A DNA stretch of 64,000 nt from a candidate division Zixibacteria bacterium HGW-Zixibacteria-1 (GCA_002838945.1 PGXB01000012.1:20831-84830); one strand, 5' to 3'. Positions 56,101 through 64,000 are shown, counted from the first letter of the stretch. Numbers and translations are program-made. Notes: generated from the letters alone by a model not told the origin.

Positions 56101-59100
56101 AGTGACGCATTCATTCTTGGTAATCACTTTAGTTCCACCGGCATCCACGGCGGTAAGTTTCACGGTGTATTTCCCGGGGATGTTGTACATGTGCTGTGCT
56201 ATCTTACCCGATGCAGCATTGGCTCCGCCGCTAGCCGGGTCGCCAAAATCCCAGGTCCAGGAGCTGATTTCACACGGCCCATTGGAAATACCATTGAAGG
56301 CGGCGGTCAACCCGGCACATCCTGAGGCTGGCTCAAAAGTGAAGTCAATCTTGCAAGTATCGATTACGTAAATGTACTCTTCCCTGCTCCTGGTATCTTT
56401 GCCGCAATCATCGGTAACGGTCAAGGTGACCGTGTATATGCCCGGCGCGGTATAGGTGTGACTGGGATTTTTTTCTATGGACGTTACGAAATCTCCAAAA
56501 TCCCATAACCACGATTTAATACCAAGAAGACTTGTCGACAGGTCGCTGAAATCGACTGTCAGAGGGCTTTCGCCTGTTCGCGGCGCGGCCTCAAAATCGG
56601 CCGTCGGCCCGGCATGGACCGTAATATAGTCGGTCTTGATTTCCGTATCTTCACCGCAGTTATTATATGCGGTCAAAGAAACCGTATATAAGCCGGCCGT
56701 ATTATAAACGTGCGAGGGATTCTCATTCGATGAATTCGTGCCGTCGCCAAAATCCCAATACCAGGAATCGGCCATCAGCGACAGGTTGGTGAAAGCAATT
56801 TCAACCCCTTCGCAGCCCTCGTTCACTTCGGAAGTAAAATCCGCCGTCGGCAAGGGCATTAATACGATGGTCTCATCATGACTGATGGAATCCCGGCCGC
56901 ATTCATTGGTAACGGTCAAAGTGACCGTAAAGACTCCATCGGAAGTATAAAGGTGACCGGGATTCTGCTCGACCGAGGTCCAGCCATCGCCGAAATCCCA
57001 TGACCATGATGTTGCATACAGGGACTTATCGGTAAATGTAACCAGGATTCCCGTGCAACCAGCATCCTGGCGTGATTCGAAACCGGCTCCGGGGCCGGCA
57101 TAAATGGAAATATACTCTTCTTTTGTCTCTTCATCCGAGCCGCATGAATTGTAGGCAATCAACCTGACGGTAAAGTAACCTTCGCTGGAATAAGTATGAG
57201 AGGGATTTTCTTCGAGAGACTCTGCCCCGTCGCCGAATTCCCATTTATAAGAATCGGCTTCCGTTGACAGATTCGTGAATGAAACCACCGTTCCCGAGCA
57301 ACCTTCAAGGTTGTCTGCCGTGAAATCGGCCGTCGGTCTCGAAAGTATGGTGATATAATCAACCATCACGGTATCATCCTGGCCGCAGGGATTGCCCACC
57401 GTCAGCGTAATCGTGTAAATCCCGGCTTTCATATAAGTATGTGACGGATTCTGATCAGGCGACGAGATCCCATCCCCAAAATCCCATTGCCATGAGAAGG
57501 CGTTGCTCGACATGTCGGTGAATGAAACCGATTCACCCTCACATTTCTCACGAATGTCGGCGGCAAAATTCGCAACCGGTTCCGGATAAATTGTGATGTA
57601 CTCCGTTTTAATTTCTTCATCATCACCGCACTCATTGGTGACCGTGAGTTCGATCGTATAAGTACCGGCGGCGGAATAGACATGACTCGGGTTCCTGTCA
57701 TCGGTCCCTGTACCATCGCCAAAATCCCATGACCAGGAATCGGCGTATTGAGACAAATCCGTAAAGCTGACCGTCCCATTTACACAGCCTTCGGTTATAT
57801 CGGCAGAGAAATCGGCCGTCGGCTTGGGGAATATCGTGATATATTCGGTCTTGACAGCCTCATCCTCACCGCAACTATTGGCAATCAGCAAGGATACCGT
57901 ATAAATACCGGCTGTGGAATAAGTATGTGAGGGATTCTGTTCGTCCGAGGTTGCGCCATCGCCAAAATCCCATTTCCAGGAATCGGCATACCGGGACCGG
58001 TCAGTAAAGTTGACTGTGGTTTCGGCACATCCTTCAGTTATATCAGATGTGAAGTCTGCTTCAGGAGACGGGTAAACGGTGATGTACAGCTCACGTACTC
58101 TCATATCTCGGCCGCATTCATTATATGCCTTCAATGTCACCGTATATTTGCCGGGCATTGAATAAGAATGAGCAGGATTTTGTTCTATGGAACCGGCTCC
58201 ATCACCGAAATCCCACCACCAGGCGACCGCATAGAGCGACAGATCGGTAAATTGCACAAGGCCCCCGGTGCAGGTCTCGGTTGTTTCCGAGGTGAAATCG
58301 GCAACCGGCCTGGACAGGATGGTAATATATTCGTTTTTGACGGCGGTATCTTCGCCGCATTCATTTACCACCGTTAAAGTAACCGTGTATTTTCCGGCGG
58401 TCGAATAATTATGAGTCGGATTTTGCTCTATCGATGTCGCACCGTCGCCAAAATCCCAGGACCATGAGGTAGCATAGGTCGACCGGTCGACAAAACTGAT
58501 GACCGATCCTTCACACCCGGATCTGGCATCGGAACTGAAATCGGCAACCGGGTCGGCGCCGACCGAAATGATTACTTTCCGTTCCTTTAGGTCCCGGCCG
58601 CATTCATTGTAGGCCTTCAGTGTGACCGTATATGTTCCGGCCGAGGCGTACGTGTGCGTGGGATTCTGATCGCTTGAGTAATTTCCGTCGCCAAATGTCC
58701 AGTACCAGGTATCGGCGCCGATCGAGCGGTCGGTGAAGCTCACCGTCGTCGACTGGCAACCATCATGCAATGAAAATTCGAAATCCGCGATGGGGACGGT
58801 CTTGACTATTATAAAATGTTCCTTTATCGCGGTATCCGTTCCACCGGGACCGATAACAGTCAGAGTTATGGTATACTTGCCGGTCGATCGATAAAGGTGT
58901 GTCGGATTTTCATCATTGGAATAATTATCGGCTCCGCTCGCAGGATCACCGAAATCCCAGTTCCAGGTGTCGATATATCCCGTGGATAAATCCGTAAAGC
59001 TTACCAACAGCGAATCACATCCCTCTCTGGGGAAGGCACAGAAATCGGCAACCGGTTCGGGACACCTGGCCTTGTCCAATCCCGGATCATAAGTATGAAT

Positions 59101-59244
59101 TTCATTGGTCAGAGGACTGACACACTCGTCGGTGTTTTCAATATCAGCCATGATGGGAAGATTCATGAGGCCGATTATTCCTAAAATCAGCAGGAGCGTT
59201 ACCGCGACGCGCCCACAACTGCTATTATGATATATTTTCATCAT
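53116..59244 (-). CDS. PKD-repeat / DUF11 / OmpA-like giant surface protein
   Basis: 2042 residues, with a signal peptide (VAVTLLLILGIIGLMNLPIMA). Thirteen PKD domains (about residues 55-1130) read PxADFxSDxxEGCxxxxVSFTDxSxYAxSWxWDFGDG...NPSHTYSTAGxYTVTLxxxNxCGxD. Most of them carry a Cys in GC and another in NxCG. Then come three DUF11-type repeats (SKAVD..., LEISKAVSATLALPGD, VVTKITNRPSAMTG; about 1150-1490), an SdrD_B-like module (GSIRGKVIVDCDGDGIADMD), and a fourth DUF11-like domain. An OmpA-like domain follows (about 1780-1895: KVDGHTDYRRIHTRLFPSNWEL and QPNRRTEVIIRAK), then a final DUF11-like part. The OmpA domain should bind peptidoglycan, so the long repeat arm would project outward. 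It lies 12 bases after the outer-membrane barrel gene, as one operon. It is probably a cell-wall-anchored adhesin or scaffold; that is inference. Confidence 0.85.
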   Translation of the reverse strand: MMKIYHNSSCGRVAVTLLLILGIIGLMNLPIMADIENTDECVSPLTNEIHTYDPGLDKARCPEPVADFCAFPREGCDSLLVSFTDLSTGYIDTWNWDFGDPASGADNYSNDENPTHLYRSTGKYTITLTVIGPGGTDTAIKEHFIIVKTVPIADFEFSLHDGCQSTTVSFTDRSIGADTWYWTFGDGNYSSDQNPTHTYASAGTYTVTLKAYNECGRDLKERKVIISVGADPVADFSSDARSGCEGSVISFVDRSTYATSWSWDFGDGATSIEQNPTHNYSTAGKYTVTLTVVNECGEDTAVKNEYITILSRPVADFTSETTETCTGGLVQFTDLSLYAVAWWWDFGDGAGSIEQNPAHSYSMPGKYTVTLKAYNECGRDMRVRELYITVYPSPEADFTSDITEGCAETTVNFTDRSRYADSWKWDFGDGATSDEQNPSHTYSTAGIYTVSLLIANSCGEDEAVKTEYITIFPKPTADFSADITEGCVNGTVSFTDLSQYADSWSWDFGDGTGTDDRNPSHVYSAAGTYTIELTVTNECGDDEEIKTEYITIYPEPVANFAADIREKCEGESVSFTDMSSNAFSWQWDFGDGISSPDQNPSHTYMKAGIYTITLTVGNPCGQDDTVMVDYITILSRPTADFTADNLEGCSGTVVSFTNLSTEADSYKWEFGDGAESLEENPSHTYSSEGYFTVRLIAYNSCGSDEETKEEYISIYAGPGAGFESRQDAGCTGILVTFTDKSLYATSWSWDFGDGWTSVEQNPGHLYTSDGVFTVTLTVTNECGRDSISHDETIVLMPLPTADFTSEVNEGCEGVEIAFTNLSLMADSWYWDFGDGTNSSNENPSHVYNTAGLYTVSLTAYNNCGEDTEIKTDYITVHAGPTADFEAAPRTGESPLTVDFSDLSTSLLGIKSWLWDFGDFVTSIEKNPSHTYTAPGIYTVTLTVTDDCGKDTRSREEYIYVIDTCKIDFTFEPASGCAGLTAAFNGISNGPCEISSWTWDFGDPASGGANAASGKIAQHMYNIPGKYTVKLTAVDAGGTKVITKNECVTVFGPPTAAFSASPTEGVAPLVVQFNDLSNGNGRTLSWKWDFGNPAGGDDNSSDLQNPSHLFNSEGVYNVTLIASNDCGADTASAEIIVSPAITISKAVDKAITFEQDTLLYTLTIENNGEYAIGNLLVIDSIPDSTAYVTGSATGGGMYNVLENQMTWNIMGVAAGATVQVSFKVVLDGPFTIYPTTVSNKAYAIIIEDVAKPASSRTFVSNTVQTTVDKVTQLLEISKAVSATLALPGDILTYTITVTNRNFVAANNVMIYDAVPDSTAYVTGSISAGGTYYPATDSLVWNVGTLNPFESRSVSFQVTIDPGVPDGLKIPNTALVRSSQGDNQSNQVLTAVSLTPIVVTKITNRPSAMTGNLVRFTITIENYSGDLFEDVQLTDTLPGGIFYVAGTGILNGGALGDPSGDNPLVWSLGDLPASATLTVEYTVLIGASAHPGFNDNIAHAQAYQGDQLIHSNRAMARIYVLSHTLSGSIRGKVIVDCDGDGIADMDSGPVGMDVYLDDGSQSKVNEAGLFYFSTVRPGERVVALDERDLDGYYVPEDAQSSVFVHVHESGESYVIFRVCPDYPRLDIHKQAAIVPAVKVTKTAQIDPDQKKDTLGVLVDYEIDIKSNGQIDPTLIRIVDSFPSNTDFILDNNQTLTPKKDGSALVYEITAAQERMQQSAYYSLRDLAPGLRRFLTNKVHIEGALPIEADRTKTVVSDPVEVAVGPLMLAPPRDVQITLTPALFITSKADLQAPAIPQLEAAADSIMKYADAEIKVDGHTDYRRIHTRLFPSNWELGEARAKAVVDWLVDKRNIERDRLAYESFAATRPVVTTGHTSEQLQPNRRTEVIIRAKTEGFLAPDASPAQKWQNSTILTLDPIKYDTLFEPGAGPIEIGLDDSWEVILTIENKSAIAAVNSILTDILPEGAVYVENSAAIDRRVITAEVNGGKLSILIEKIAPSQKLKLHYRIRSPEGKTPTGGGAASVEVTTTNNLSVIQKSNEVRFK
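55860..59070 (-). repeat. Thirteen tandem PKD-domain coding repeats
   Basis: Repeat unit about 250-265 bases. The DNA core encoding SWxWDFGDGxxSxxQNPSHTYS recurs with strong identity. Ten units share the two-Cys form; the last three (units 11-13) are more divergent, and unit 12 keeps only its own Cys pair. Such arrays commonly differ in copy number between strains. Confidence 0.8.
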
Positions 59245-59256
59245 GATGGCACGCTC

Positions 59257-61788
59257 CTACATCTTTCCCGTAAAGCGGACAAACAGCCCCTGGCCGGTGT
59301 AATTCCGATCGGGGTACAGATCAATGTCGCTTTCGATTCGTTCATAACCCAACGACACCCGATACCAGCGCTGGCTGTCATAGCCGACCTCCAGTCTGGT
59401 GAATGTCTTTTGATCATCGAGAGGGGCATTCAGCAGGATACTCTTGACCGAACCTCTGATAAATAATTCCCGTGATACTGAAACCGAGCCACTGAGAAGC
59501 AGAATGTATGATGATGATGTCACTTCGGGATTCGGCATGTAATTCTGCAGCTGCCACCGGCGGATCAGACCGGCCGTAAACTCATTGAGACGATCCCGGT
59601 TCCAATTGACCTTTAACCCGAGGTCCCATATTTTATCGCATGAATGCACGCTGTATTCTCTGTCTTTTCTGCGGAGTTCACTTTCGGCGTTAAACGAAAG
59701 ATGATGCGTGTGAAAGTAAGTGAGCTGTCCCAGTACAAAATCCTCCGTTGCGCGGGTGGTGGAATCGGCGAACCACTGGCGTGTCTCATGACGTCCGACT
59801 TTGCCGACGGCTTTGATTTTTTGAAGCGGCAAATATTCCACCGCGAAAGTGCCGGCCCGTTGCGTCCGGCTCGGATCATCCTGCCAGAGTTGCACACTGC
59901 CACCCGGAGCCGTATAGCGTTTGTACTCATAGGTAGCTAGCGTGTTGAGATTTACATGCGGGCGATACTGAACAGTGGCAAAAGTCACGTCCTGTCGCTC
60001 GTCATAGGTATCCAGCTTGCGGTCGTTACGGAGCGCCAAGCGCTGTGTCAACTTGATGGCGGCATTTTCGCCGGGTTTGCTCGTCAAGGTCAGAGCCAAC
60101 TGGTTGGTATTGGCATCATGATCGCCCAACTGTATTTCATTCCGAAACATGATCATTTCATAATTAGCAACATATCCGAACTGTCCCAATAGGCCGACAT
60201 TTTCGAAACTTCCCCCGATATCGGCCATGACCCGGTTTTGATAATTGTCCGCAAGGGCCGCATTATTGCGGTCCTTGATATCGCGCCTTTCAAGTTTCAA
60301 ACCAAACCCGAGCTTATTCGTCAAATCATTCCGATATCCGAGTAGGTAAATATTTTCATTGCGTAAATAATCAAAGGTGTTGTACTGCCCGTTTTCTTCC
60401 AGACCTCTGATATCGGCGAAAGCAGCCGTGGCCTTTTGTTTTGAAGTCAACTGGTAGTCTCCGCCGAGAAAAAGTCGCTGCTGGTTCTTCGTGGGATTAA
60501 GATCCGAATTCGTAAATGACCGGAACTGATCATCAATTCTCTGAAAATCGGCATTCAATTTGAGATTATCAATGACATTTGATTCGATGCCCGCCCTGAG
60601 AGCAGAGTAATCGGCATTTGTGCCTTGATTTTCGGCACCGGCGACTTCTACATAACCTGAGGTATGATTTTGCACTTTGAATGAACAATCGGCTCCAAGC
60701 AGATTCTCCGGCTCCGCCTCGCCGGTTCCTGAAGCCTCATTATCGGTAAAACGGTGCAAATATGATCCGCTTACCTGAACATCGTCGAGAGGGGTGATCT
60801 TCCCGCGCCCGCCGACGATCTCATCATTTTCATCGCGCAGATAATCATAAGTAATGACGATATAGACCGGATCGGCGGTCGGTGATTCACTGGCCACCGG
60901 CTGGTGAAGCAGCACCCTTCCCAGCAAATAGTCCATATTATAATCAATATCACGGGTGAGCATTTGAGTCGATATTACAATAGTTTCATTAAAACGATCG
61001 CGGACTTCGATCTTAACCTCTTCACTTCCCCGGGTAACGGGTGCGTGGGTCAGGTCGAAGGGGCCGCTGGTACCATCGGCGCGGAGCCCCACGGAGGTGC
61101 CCTCACGGTATGCTTTGCCTTCAAGCTTTCCGCCAACCGCTTCGACGCCGACCGGCCCACTGTGTAAATCGGCATAGGCCCCGAATATCGAACGCTGGTG
61201 CAGGGTAAATTTCGAGTTTTTGAAACTCGGGCGAAGGGAACCGCCCTCGATAAGGCCATAATCCTCGGATTCAAGGCGCATCAGCAGCTCGAGCCGGGCG
61301 GGATCCTGAGGCTGGGTTAGCAGACGGGAATCGAGATTTTCGAGCTCCCATTGGCGGTTGGGATCATATAACCCCCGGCCAGTGAAGCGCCAGGTGTCCC
61401 AAATGGGCTCTGTCGATTCAACCGACATTTTCAGGCGAAAGATCGAAGGATCGATCGTTTGATATTCTTCTCCTATTCGTGAGTCAATAATGGCCGCGCC
61501 ATTGACCAGGAAACCATGGGTGGCATTTCCATTGGCGAACATCGACAGGCGGTAATTGGTTGAGAAATCGGCTTTGAGAGACGGATTGGCCTCCTCAAAA
61601 GCCTTTTCATTACCGCTGACGTCAAGCGCCTGCATGGTCAGTTCGCCAAAGCCAAGCAGGAGCAAATCCTGATGGTTTTTCGAAGAATCATACCACTCGA
61701 ATATTTTGGCATATGTCGGCTGCGCCGCCATAAACGCCAACAGAACAATAATCAGCCCGAATTTTCCAAGTATGGTTTTTAGAGACAT
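59257..61788 (-). CDS. Outer-membrane beta-barrel protein, partner of the PKD-OmpA protein
   Basis: 843 residues, with a signal peptide (GLIIVLLAFMAAQPTYA). The first ~340 residues are mixed, with a conserved-looking segment DIDYNMDYLLGRVLLHQPVASESPT and VYIVITYDYLRD. The rest consists of alternating amphipathic strands with many aromatic ends (for example GYVEVAGAENQGTNADYSALR, RLFLGGDYQLTSKQKATAAF, KAVGKVGRHETRQWF), consistent with a large barrel of perhaps 22 or more strands. It ends GQGLFVRFTGKM, where a terminal aromatic is close to but not exactly at the end. It is not a TonB-dependent receptor by any plug motif I can see. First gene of the operon with the PKD protein; the pair may form a surface complex (inference). 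Confidence 0.8.
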   Translation of the reverse strand: MSLKTILGKFGLIIVLLAFMAAQPTYAKIFEWYDSSKNHQDLLLLGFGELTMQALDVSGNEKAFEEANPSLKADFSTNYRLSMFANGNATHGFLVNGAAIIDSRIGEEYQTIDPSIFRLKMSVESTEPIWDTWRFTGRGLYDPNRQWELENLDSRLLTQPQDPARLELLMRLESEDYGLIEGGSLRPSFKNSKFTLHQRSIFGAYADLHSGPVGVEAVGGKLEGKAYREGTSVGLRADGTSGPFDLTHAPVTRGSEEVKIEVRDRFNETIVISTQMLTRDIDYNMDYLLGRVLLHQPVASESPTADPVYIVITYDYLRDENDEIVGGRGKITPLDDVQVSGSYLHRFTDNEASGTGEAEPENLLGADCSFKVQNHTSGYVEVAGAENQGTNADYSALRAGIESNVIDNLKLNADFQRIDDQFRSFTNSDLNPTKNQQRLFLGGDYQLTSKQKATAAFADIRGLEENGQYNTFDYLRNENIYLLGYRNDLTNKLGFGLKLERRDIKDRNNAALADNYQNRVMADIGGSFENVGLLGQFGYVANYEMIMFRNEIQLGDHDANTNQLALTLTSKPGENAAIKLTQRLALRNDRKLDTYDERQDVTFATVQYRPHVNLNTLATYEYKRYTAPGGSVQLWQDDPSRTQRAGTFAVEYLPLQKIKAVGKVGRHETRQWFADSTTRATEDFVLGQLTYFHTHHLSFNAESELRRKDREYSVHSCDKIWDLGLKVNWNRDRLNEFTAGLIRRWQLQNYMPNPEVTSSSYILLLSGSVSVSRELFIRGSVKSILLNAPLDDQKTFTRLEVGYDSQRWYRVSLGYERIESDIDLYPDRNYTGQGLFVRFTGKM

Positions 61789-61910
61789 TTACATTTACCC
61801 CGTCTCTTGGTGTTGAATAAACATTGCCGTGTTTGCCGATTGGGAAAAGCGGCATTGAAAGTATATCGATCTATGCAGATATAATATTTGTAATGTAACA
61901 CGTCGACAAT

Positions 61911-61938
61911 AATATACAACTGCATCCAGATATGTCAA
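61911..61938 (-). promoter_or_regulatory. Promoter of the barrel / PKD-OmpA operon
   Basis: On the minus strand TTGACA (61938-61933), 16 bases, TATATT (61916-61911), identical in boxes and spacing to the tRNA-Leu, 50588 and 62297 promoters. It gives about 115 bases of leader before ATG 61788. Confidence 0.75.
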
Positions 61939-62296
61939 TGATATTCCGACGTTAATGCGATGTCCGGTCGAATCTTAGCAATAATTGTATGACAAATGAA
62001 CATTTGGAATATAGTTTCACCCATGATTTAATGAATTGTGCATTATTTGCGCAAAGAGGATATAATTCGACCTATTTTCGAATCATTTTTCCGGTTTAGA
62101 ATGAGGCCGTTTTATTTTTTCAGGGACGATTGTGGAGACAGGCTTCGGAAGGCAGGCTGTTGTTTTCCCGCGCCAAAGCTTCAAAAGTCGTCCAAGGGCG
62201 CATTTTCCATGCTTAATAGTTATAACTTAATAACTTACATTATATGCAAATGAATTTGTAAACCCTTATCGTCTAATGCGTTCTAAATAATTTTCA
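61939..62296. other. Intergenic spacer between two divergent promoters, no gene seen
   Basis: AT-rich with short homopolymer runs. A 71-codon frame at 62038-62253 has no ribosome site and an arbitrary composition. It lies between the minus-strand promoter at 61911 and the plus-strand promoter at 62297 and could hold regulator-binding sites, but no clear palindrome was found. Confidence 0.5.
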
Positions 62297-62324
62297 TTGA
62301 CAAACAGCAATAACTTCTTATATT
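62297..62324 (+). promoter_or_regulatory. Promoter of the right-edge secreted-protein gene
   Basis: TTGACA (62297-62302), 16 bases, TATATT (62319-62324). It predicts a transcript start near 62331, and hence an unusually long leader of about 330 bases before ATG 62661. Confidence 0.75.
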
Positions 62325-62330
62325 ATTTTA

Positions 62331-62660
62331 ACGCTTAGCAGTACGATACTGCCAGGTATTATTGTCTTGCATTGGTCGGGCGACTAAATATCGGAGATAA
62401 GTTACCTGTGACCGGCTGTTGTGGTTTTGCCAAATTCACTCCTATTTGCGACAATTATTTTGCAAAAGATTTACATGTATTATAAACTGTTAATGATAAA
62501 TAAAATGTTAATGGAAGGGAGGTGATTTTCTCGCGCTCGGTTTTTATACCGAAAACCGAACCAGGGTTTTTGACGCGATTGCAAATTTCCTTTTCTCAGT
62601 TACGCGCGACGGAGGGATAAGTTGGGATTCTAACTTGCTATTTTCGAAAGGAGAGAAAGA
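62331..62660 (+). promoter_or_regulatory. Long structured 5' leader, candidate cis-regulatory RNA
   Basis: Several helices can be drawn in order: GCAGTA/TACTGC (62338-62352) immediately after the predicted start; CAGGTA (62353-62358) with TACCTG (62403-62408), enclosing a small GTCG/CGAC hairpin; TCGCGC (62531-62536) with GCGCGA (62604-62609), enclosing an 8-bp hairpin TCGGTTTT/AAAACCGA (62537-62559); and AAGTT/AACTT (62619-62636) just before the ribosome site AAAGGAG at 62648. A nine-base stretch GGAGGTGAT (62518-62526) perfectly matches the complement of the usual 16S rRNA 3' end, but no start codon sits at the right distance. I recognise no known riboswitch. The helices are drawn by eye and not energy-tested. 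Confidence 0.5.
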
Positions 62661-64000
62661 ATGACAAGAAAATTTTTACCGATTGCCATACTCTCCCTGT
62701 CTATTGTCGCCTTTATGGCGCTTTCGGTCTTCGCGGCAAAAACTGCCGATAACAATATTTGGAAGTACAGGGAATATATCACCAAGAATTCCAAGAGCAA
62801 ACTTGCCGGTGCCGAAAATTATACCGGCTATTTTAATCCGGGTTCCGAGGGCTCTTTGAGTTTTGACGGCGCTCAGGCGGCCTCACCCGGTATTCAGGTC
62901 GGTATTACGACGTACGATCTCCAGAGCAATTGTCGCATGAACCGTCAGATTGACTGGCGCGGCAGCAAGAATATGCAAATTGTCTGGATGAAATCCACCA
63001 TTTATAATCTGACGAACCTGGATCGGGGTACCGCTTATGAAATGTATGATGCCAGTCTGGGATCATTCACTTTCGAAGGGGCGGGCGGCGGCTGCGATAT
63101 CCATCCACGCAGCGGCCCGGGCAACAATTATTCCGGTTATGTCGGCCTGGATGTCGACACCGAAGGCAAGGTCGTGATCGGCAACCATCATGATGAAGGC
63201 GCCGGTTGGCTGACGACCGTTTGGTATGATTTCGATGTCGCTTCATGCTTCTTCTCCCCCTATAAAAGAAGATTACCGGACTCGGTTTCAAAGTATGGTG
63301 TCCCGCCGGACCAGATAACATCGGGTGAATGGCAGTTTATCTGGCCCCAGATGGAATATCAGGTTTTTGAAGGTGACACCGTGACTCACGTTTTTTCGAT
63401 GCAGTATGAGGAAGAAATCGATCCCTCTTTTGTACACTATTACAGAAGAGTCGGGTCCGATACTCTCGGCGCCTGGGATTATCCCCCGATGATCGTCGAC
63501 ACGATTCCGACCATTGCCCAGAGTGTTACCGCTTCACGAGTCAGCGGCAAGGTGGCTCTGGTCTGGCAGGCTCCTCCGGGCGCCTATCCCGGCGATCCGG
63601 AATCCAATGCCCGTGACTGGATCGACCCCGGCCTGGGTGTCAACCAGCGAATCAATGATATTTATTACAAGATTTCGACCAACATGGGCGCTTCCTGGGG
63701 TCCCAAGGTTAACATGACTGCCTATGACTCTACCGAGGGCGGTTTCCTTGGCCATGGCGATATGTCGATTCTGATTGATACCGACGACATTCTCCATATT
63801 CTCTGGCCCGCTCGTATTATCGATCCGACCGGAGTCGATGGCGGTCTTGGAACCTATACCTATTTCTGGGGATCGCGTATGCTTCACTGGGATGAGACCA
63901 GTAATGAAATCAGAACGGTGAAGGATGCCAACTGGGATATTGCCGACGAAGACATCAATGACAGCACCTGTACCGGCGGCGCCTGGAACGAAATGAGTCT
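62661..64000 (+). CDS. Secreted protein of unknown function (3' end beyond window)
   Basis: The frame is open from ATG 62661 to the window edge, 446 codons so far. AAAGGAG lies 6 bases upstream, and the product starts with a clear signal peptide (FLPIAILSLSIVAFMALSVFAAK). The mature part repeats beta-strand patterns of sialidase or BNR-like propellers, with phrases such as VWYDFDVASC, KVALVWQAPPGAYPGDPE, YYKISTNMGASWGPKVNMT and DMSILIDTDDILHILWPARI; the SxxxGxSWG form recalls BNR/Asp-box repeats. No catalytic residues were identified. It has its own promoter and a long structured leader, suggesting regulated expression. The C-terminus, where a type IX sorting domain could be expected, is not in view. 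Confidence 0.8.
   Translation, partial: MTRKFLPIAILSLSIVAFMALSVFAAKTADNNIWKYREYITKNSKSKLAGAENYTGYFNPGSEGSLSFDGAQAASPGIQVGITTYDLQSNCRMNRQIDWRGSKNMQIVWMKSTIYNLTNLDRGTAYEMYDASLGSFTFEGAGGGCDIHPRSGPGNNYSGYVGLDVDTEGKVVIGNHHDEGAGWLTTVWYDFDVASCFFSPYKRRLPDSVSKYGVPPDQITSGEWQFIWPQMEYQVFEGDTVTHVFSMQYEEEIDPSFVHYYRRVGSDTLGAWDYPPMIVDTIPTIAQSVTASRVSGKVALVWQAPPGAYPGDPESNARDWIDPGLGVNQRINDIYYKISTNMGASWGPKVNMTAYDSTEGGFLGHGDMSILIDTDDILHILWPARIIDPTGVDGGLGTYTYFWGSRMLHWDETSNEIRTVKDANWDIADEDINDSTCTGGAWNEMS

Noticed and set aside
55860..59070. CRISPR-like spaced repeats
   Set aside because: The periodicity of about 260 bases comes from in-frame PKD-domain codons; there are no short palindromic repeats or cas genes.
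62038..62253. A 71-codon plus-strand frame in the gap before the right-edge gene
   Set aside because: No ribosome site, arbitrary composition and location upstream of a promoter make it unlikely to be a gene.

Overview
The window reads as one contig piece of a Gram-negative bacterium. It most resembles candidate phylum Zixibacteria or a close relative in the FCB group. That placement is an inference from style: very large exported proteins built from PKD, Fn3, LVIVD, FG-GAP, DUF11, thrombospondin-3 and dockerin-like modules, a type IX-like C-terminal sorting domain, many lipoproteins and OmpA-family proteins. No rRNA is present to settle it. Stops TAA, TAG and TGA are all used normally.

Layout. 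(1) 1-11029, plus strand: the conserved nusA-infB-DUF503-rbfA-nrnA-truB-ribF-rpsO-pnp-M16 peptidase translation/RNA operon with a polysaccharide deacetylase at its end, then leuS with its own promoter and terminator (11057-13662). (2) 13773-18466, minus strand: a small exported protein, a D,D-carboxypeptidase, an ABC-2 exporter pair and a DUF72 protein. (3) 18525-21546, minus strand: a tightly overlapping operon of four membrane proteins of unknown function plus a 40-residue zinc-ribbon protein. (4) 21595-25277, plus strand: a sugar-type ABC importer lacking its ATPase, then an OmpA-type lipoprotein with promoter and terminator. (5) 25296-32205, minus strand: a membrane-anchored gingipain-like clan CD protein, an Ig-like lipoprotein, a TPR lipoprotein and tyrS. 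(6) 32429-34750, plus strand: a class A penicillin-binding protein and tRNA-Leu(CAA).

(7) 34736-46800: the 3' end of tRNA-Leu is repeated exactly (18 bp) 12 kb downstream. Between the copies lies one 3735-residue secreted multidomain protein with its own promoter and terminator, and no integrase. This looks like an islet integrated at a tRNA gene. (8) Just outside the distal repeat, a lipoprotein-type WD40 gene (47000-48109) is cut by an in-frame TGA after the fifth of seven blades. (9) 48183-64000: an RlmI-type rRNA methyltransferase, a C1q-like exported protein, a secreted C39-like/TSP3/dockerin protein, an operon pairing an outer-membrane barrel with a 2042-residue PKD-DUF11-OmpA protein, and, at the right edge, a secreted protein behind a roughly 330-nt structured leader.

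The left third is housekeeping; the right half is dominated by envelope and exported proteins. Exported genes at 50677, 61788 and 62661, and the tRNA gene, share a very similar TTGACA-16-TATATT promoter. The items I consider most worth pursuing are the tRNA-flanked giant-gene islet, the interrupted WD40 propeller, the five-gene membrane cassette, the barrel/PKD-OmpA pair and the structured leader at 62331-62660.
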